The notes beneath the pieces were generated by a model. It was not told the DNA's origin, ran no database searches, and saw only the letters and a list, made by a program, of their open reading frames with translations. This document shows, one piece after another, positions 22,907-26,173 of a stretch of 26,173 nt of DNA. Made by a program: the position numbers and the translations under genes. The stretch comes from an uncultured Acidobacteriota bacterium. Its GTDB lineage: Bacteria > Acidobacteriota > Thermoanaerobaculia > Gp7-AA8. The number at the start of each line of letters is the position of its first letter. Within the stretch, counting starts at the first letter, position 1. The stretch is from the NCBI GenBank assembly GCA_946887105.1, contig CAMPKJ010000040.1:1-26173 (forward strand), in the 5' to 3' direction.

Positions 22907-23982
22907 AGCTGGCCATCCTCGGCACGCGCGGCGTTCCGCCGAACTACGGCGGCTTCGAGACGTTCGCCGCGGAACTGTCGACGCGGCTGGTGCAGCGCGG
23001 GCATGAGGTGTCGGTCTATTGCCGGAGCGAGGGCGCGCTGGAATGGCAGGGCGTGCATCGCATCGTCCTCCCCGCGATCGGCCACAAATACCTCGAGACC
23101 GTCTCGCACGCATTCCTCTCCGCGCTCGACGCACTCCGCCGCGATTTCGACGCGGTGCTGGTCTGCAACGCCGCGAACGCGTTCGTGCTGCCGCTCCTGC
23201 GCGCCGCGCGCATCCCGGCAGCGATCAATGTCGACGGCATCGAGCGCCGGCGCCGCAAGTGGAACATCCTCGGCCGCGCGGTGTACTCGATCGGCGAGGC
23301 GTTTTCGGTCAGCTTCGCCGATGCGGTCATCGCCGACGCCGGTGTGATCGCCAGCTACTACCGCGACGCGTACGGCCTGGAACCGGTCACGATCCCGTAC
23401 GGCGCCGATTTTCCCGCCGAGCCCGACTCGGATGTGCTGGCGCGGATCGGTGTCGAAGCGGGGCGGTACCTCCTGTACGTCAGCCGCTTCGAGCCGGAGA
23501 ACAATCCGCTGGAGGTCGTTCGCGCGTATGAGAAGCTGGAGGACGCGCCGCCGCTGGTGATGCTCGGTAAGGGACTGTATGCCAAAGAGTTAGTGGAGGA
23601 GTTGCATCGCCACGCCAGTGATCGTGTGCTCTTTCCGGGCGCGCTGTACGGACGCGATTACCGCACGCTGCAGCGCAATGCGCTCCTCTACGTCCAGGCC
23701 ACCGAGGTCGGCGGAACGCATCCCGCGCTCATCGAAGCGATGGCTTCCGGCGGTGCCGTTCTGGCGCACGGCACGCCGGAGAACCGGGAAGTGGGGGGAG
23801 ACGCGGTCGGTTACTTCGACCTGCGACCCGCCGAGAGCCTTTCAGGCACGATACGAGAATGGCTCTCCAACCCGTTGAAACGAGAGGCTTTCCGCGCTCG
23901 GGCGCGGAAGCGGGCTCGGGAAAAATACTCATGGGAACGGGTGACCGACCAGTACGAACGGCTTTTTTCGACTCTCGCCTAG
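22903..23982 (+). CDS. GT4-family glycosyltransferase with DUF1972 N-terminus
   Basis: A 359-residue GT-B enzyme. Its start, LAILGTRGVPPNYGGFETFA, is the hallmark of the DUF1972 acceptor domain found in rhamnosyl- and other exopolysaccharide transferases. VDGIERRRRKWN and IPYGAD in the middle and YLLYVSRFEPENN at the domain junction fit GT4. The donor-site region is VQATEVGGTHPALIEAMASGG, with the conserved Glu in the EAMA block. The TTG at 22903 overlaps the previous stop (TTGA) and has GAGGTGG (22891-22897) 5 nt upstream. The longer in-frame extension back to 22807 overlaps the previous gene and is rejected. It is the last gene of the tightly packed series; the initiating transferase follows after 47 nt. 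Confidence 0.94.
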   Translation: MKLAILGTRGVPPNYGGFETFAAELSTRLVQRGHEVSVYCRSEGALEWQGVHRIVLPAIGHKYLETVSHAFLSALDALRRDFDAVLVCNAANAFVLPLLRAARIPAAINVDGIERRRRKWNILGRAVYSIGEAFSVSFADAVIADAGVIASYYRDAYGLEPVTIPYGADFPAEPDSDVLARIGVEAGRYLLYVSRFEPENNPLEVVRAYEKLEDAPPLVMLGKGLYAKELVEELHRHASDRVLFPGALYGRDYRTLQRNALLYVQATEVGGTHPALIEAMASGGAVLAHGTPENREVGGDAVGYFDLRPAESLSGTIREWLSNPLKREAFRARARKRAREKYSWERVTDQYERLFSTLA

Positions 23983-23991
23983 ACGGCGAGC

Positions 23992-24029
23992 TTGTCTCCC
24001 CCGTATACGGTTCGGTAAAAGACAACTGA
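23992..24029 (+). promoter_or_regulatory. Weak candidate promoter with a palindrome in the spacer
   Basis: TTGTCT (23992-23997) and TAAAAG (24016-24021) are 18 nt apart and each match four of six consensus bases. Between them lies a perfect 10-bp palindrome CCGTATACGG (24001-24010). Transcription would begin next to the ATG at 24030. This is the only gap of this size in the glycan series, so a separate promoter is plausible but unproven. Confidence 0.25.
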
Positions 24030-25475
24030 ATGCTGAAGCAGAAGGCGCGGGTGGTAGCGCAGATCGTGTTCGGGGTCGACCTGGTGTTGACCTCCGTGGC
24101 GTTTTTCGCTGCGTTCTTCATCCGTGACCTGCTCCTGCCGGTCATCGACCCGGTCCACTTCCCGACAGGTCTCTTCCCGCTCGCCGAATACCTGAAGATC
24201 TATCCGCTGGTGCTGATCATCTGGTCGGTGCTGCTCTTCAGCTACAACTCCTACCACTCGCATCGCACCATCCCGCTGACGAAGGAAGCGCTGACCACCA
24301 TCCGGGTCGTGTTCGTCGGCAACGTGCTCCTGGCCACGCTCGCGTATCTGCTGCCGCTGCGACAGCTCTCGCGCTCGTGGTTCATCCTCTTCGCGATCCT
24401 GGCGGCGGTGCTGCTGGTCGCGGAGAAGGTGCTCGTGCGCGTGCTGGCGCGCTGGGTGCGCTCGAAGGGTCTCAACTACCGGACGGTGCTCATCGTCGGC
24501 ACCGGCCGCCGCGCCACCGACATCGCGCGCATGATCGTCGGGCACAAGTACTGGGGCTACAAGATCCTCGGGTTCGTTTCCGACGGCCATCGTCTGTCAA
24601 ACGGATGGGCGAGCTATCGCATCTACGGCAACGTGCCCGACCTCAAGCGCATCCTCGAGGCGCACGAGATCGGCGAGCCGATCGACGAAGTGGTGTTCGC
24701 GGTCACGCGCAAAAAGCTCGACGAGATGAAGCAGATCTTCATCATGTGCGAGGAGCTGGGCATCCGCACCCGCGTGGCGATGAACATCTTCCAGAACCGC
24801 GTCGCGCGCCTGGAGCTGGAAGAGCTGGAAGGCGTGCCGTTCCTGACCTTCACCACCACGCCGTCGAATGAAACGCAGCTCGCACTCAAGCGCGCGCTCG
24901 ACGTGATGGTCTCGCTCCTGCTGCTCGCGCTGGCCGGACCGGTGATCGGACTGGCGGCGCTGGCCATCCGCTTCTCCTCGCCCGGCTCGGTGCTGTTCAA
25001 GCAGAAGCGCATCGGCCTGAACGGCCGCATGTTCACGCTCTACAAGTTCCGCACGATGATCGAGGACGCGCACGCGCGCCGCGAGGAAGTCGCGCACCTG
25101 AACGAGATGAACGGGCCGGTGTTCAAGGCCAAGGCCGATCCGCGCGTGACGCCGGTCGGCCGCTGGCTGCGCCGCTTCTCGCTCGATGAGATCCCGCAGC
25201 TCTGGAACGTGCTCAAGGGCGACATGAGCCTGGTCGGTCCGCGTCCTCCGATCCCGGAGGAAGTGGCGTCGTACCACCGCTGGCACCGCCGCCGCCTGTC
25301 GATGAAACCGGGCCTGACCTGCCTCTGGCAGATCAGCGGCCGCAATGACATCCAGGATTTCGACCGCTGGATGAAGCTCGATCTGCAGTACATCGACAAC
25401 TGGTCGCCCACACTCGATCTGAAGATCCTGCTGCGCACCATTCCAGCGGTGTTGTCGGGTAAAGGCGCTTCTTAG
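24030..25475 (+). CDS. Polyprenyl-phosphate sugar-1-phosphate transferase (exopolysaccharide initiating enzyme)
   Basis: A 481-residue protein with the full WbaP/WcaJ-like layout. There are four N-terminal helices (about 10-32, 58-72, 90-110, 118-135), then a Rossmann-like domain with RTVLIVGTGRRATDIARMI (151-169), one further hydrophobic segment (290-312, VMVSLLLLALAGPVIGLAAL), and the catalytic C-terminal domain. The latter has LFKQKRIGLNGRMFTLYKFRTM, DEIPQLWNVLKGDMSLVGPRP (386-406) with the conserved Asp-Glu pair, and KPGLTCLWQISGRNDI. It transfers a sugar-1-phosphate from a nucleotide sugar to undecaprenyl phosphate at the inner membrane, starting repeat-unit synthesis. The nearby GT2 and GT4 genes would extend the product. 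The sugar (glucose or galactose are common) cannot be read from the sequence. No Shine-Dalgarno is obvious. Confidence 0.95.
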   Translation: MLKQKARVVAQIVFGVDLVLTSVAFFAAFFIRDLLLPVIDPVHFPTGLFPLAEYLKIYPLVLIIWSVLLFSYNSYHSHRTIPLTKEALTTIRVVFVGNVLLATLAYLLPLRQLSRSWFILFAILAAVLLVAEKVLVRVLARWVRSKGLNYRTVLIVGTGRRATDIARMIVGHKYWGYKILGFVSDGHRLSNGWASYRIYGNVPDLKRILEAHEIGEPIDEVVFAVTRKKLDEMKQIFIMCEELGIRTRVAMNIFQNRVARLELEELEGVPFLTFTTTPSNETQLALKRALDVMVSLLLLALAGPVIGLAALAIRFSSPGSVLFKQKRIGLNGRMFTLYKFRTMIEDAHARREEVAHLNEMNGPVFKAKADPRVTPVGRWLRRFSLDEIPQLWNVLKGDMSLVGPRPPIPEEVASYHRWHRRRLSMKPGLTCLWQISGRNDIQDFDRWMKLDLQYIDNWSPTLDLKILLRTIPAVLSGKGAS

Positions 25476-25482
25476 TTCCGCA

Positions 25483-25518
25483 TTGACGTCCAGGCCGTCG
25501 CACGGTTACTGTGTAACC
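25483..25518 (+). promoter_or_regulatory. Candidate promoter and operator palindrome
   Basis: TTGACG (25483-25488) is a good -35-like box. At 17-18 nt spacing lies TTACTG / TACTGT, a poor -10 match, which is contained in a perfect palindrome GGTTAC-TGT-GTAACC (25504-25518). A second small inverted pair, CGTAT (25528-25532) and ATACG (25541-25545), stands before the ATG at 25547. A repressor or activator site for the exported-protein gene is plausible but unproven. Confidence 0.3.
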
Positions 25519-25546
25519 ACGGACCGCCGTATGTCGTCCAATACGT

Positions 25547-26173
25547 ATGGGTAAGACCTGTCGCGTGCGTACACTTCGCCGTTCACTGCTGGCCATCGCG
25601 TTGGCTTTTTGCTTCGATGCGACACTGGCGCAGGACCGGCCGAAGGTCATCACGCTCCCGCAGCCGTCCGAGGGGAATGTGAATGGCCAGCAGGGCATCA
25701 GCTTCTGGCCTACCTTGGTGATTGATGGCGAAGACCGTCCAGTCGATCCGTCTGGCTGTATGGTTTATCTCGTGCCGCCTGAGGTCGACAAACGGCTGGC
25801 GCACCCCTGCGGACAATGGTTTGCCCCGCCTCCCGATCGCTATACGGTGTGGCTCGAGCAGGGGAGCCGCATCAGCGTGCAAACGGTCGTCAACAGTGGC
25901 GGCGCGAAGTTCTTCGACAACGGCGCCATTGTTGCGATGCCGATGGATGACGCCGGTTTCGCGGCGATTGGACCGGACGTTCGCGTCGATGGCGAGAAAA
26001 CAGTGCGCCTGCTGAGCATTGAGCCGTCGGCGAACGGTTTCGAAAAACGCTTGCAGGCCGCCGAAGCGCACAGCACGAATCGGCTTCCAGCGGGAAAAGC
26101 GATCGCCGGAGTCTTTGATGACGACGGTACGGCGCTCGCGTTATCGCGTCCGTTTTCCGCCAATGACCGTAAG
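25547..26173 (+). CDS. Exported protein of unknown function, 3' end cut by window
   Basis: The frame is open from ATG 25547 to the window edge (209 codons). Residues 1-28 look like a signal peptide: a basic start (GKTCRVRTLRRS), hydrophobic LLAIALAFCF, and a probable cleavage after DATLA before QDRPK. GTG at 25565 would give a shorter, equally good signal. The mature part includes FWPTLVIDGEDRP, CMVYLVPPE and HPCGQWFAPPPDRYTVWLEQG, suggesting beta-sandwich domains; two cysteines (in SGCMVYL and HPCGQW) could pair in the periplasm. I recognise no family. Codon use is slightly less GC-biased than in the genes before it. It lies 71 nt after the initiating transferase on the same strand, so a link to the glycan cluster is possible but may be coincidental. 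Confidence 0.72.
   Translation, partial: MGKTCRVRTLRRSLLAIALAFCFDATLAQDRPKVITLPQPSEGNVNGQQGISFWPTLVIDGEDRPVDPSGCMVYLVPPEVDKRLAHPCGQWFAPPPDRYTVWLEQGSRISVQTVVNSGGAKFFDNGAIVAMPMDDAGFAAIGPDVRVDGEKTVRLLSIEPSANGFEKRLQAAEAHSTNRLPAGKAIAGVFDDDGTALALSRPFSANDRK

Overview
The window is GC-rich, densely packed bacterial chromosome with housekeeping genes on both strands. The best guess for the host is an Acidobacteriota-like bacterium. This rests on a secreted protein of the 'VWFA-related, Acidobacteria' type (13410-15089), the high GC content, frequent GTG/TTG starts and several kinds of inverted-repeat element at gene borders. No 16S or other decisive marker is present, so the taxonomy is inference.

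Layout. (1) 3-2751, plus strand: the end of a DUF58 gene, then a TgpA-like membrane transglutaminase. (2) 2911-3648, minus strand: pdxJ, separated from the transglutaminase gene by a long palindromic repeat. (3) 3669-7650, plus strand: an L,D-transpeptidase-like YkuD protein, an ABC-F ATPase and cinA, tightly linked. (4) 7682-8366, plus strand: a VapBC-type toxin-antitoxin pair. (5) 8353-15089, minus strand: VWFA protein, truA, uppS, cdsA, dxr and rseP in transcription order. This contains the widely conserved isoprenoid and envelope cluster: Dxr starts the MEP pathway, UppS makes the lipid carrier, CdsA makes CDP-diacylglycerol and RseP is the intramembrane protease. (6) 15201-23982, plus strand: dapF followed by two uncharacterised membrane proteins and five soluble glycosyltransferases, mostly joined by start/stop overlaps. 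(7) 24030-25475: a polyprenyl-phosphate sugar-1-phosphate transferase, the probable initiating enzyme of the same exopolysaccharide pathway. (8) 25547 to the end: the start of an unrecognised exported protein.

The glycan genes form a coherent pathway. The initiating transferase loads a sugar phosphate onto undecaprenyl phosphate, whose carrier is made by UppS in the same window. Three GT2 and two GT4 enzymes would extend it in the cytoplasm, and a GT-C-like membrane protein could act on the periplasmic side. No clear Wzx, Wzy, Wza or Wzc is visible inside the window.

The most unusual feature is five inverted-repeat elements of four sequence types in 26 kb. One is a 105-bp (35-codon) palindromic element lying in frame inside the GT-C-like gene. 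One supplies the last codons and stop of truA. One supplies both the C-terminus of one glycosyltransferase and the N-terminus of the next. Two others lie in the short gaps tgpA-like/pdxJ and cdsA/dxr. No intergenic stretch exceeds 300 bases, and I see no rRNA, tRNA, CRISPR array or insertion sequence.
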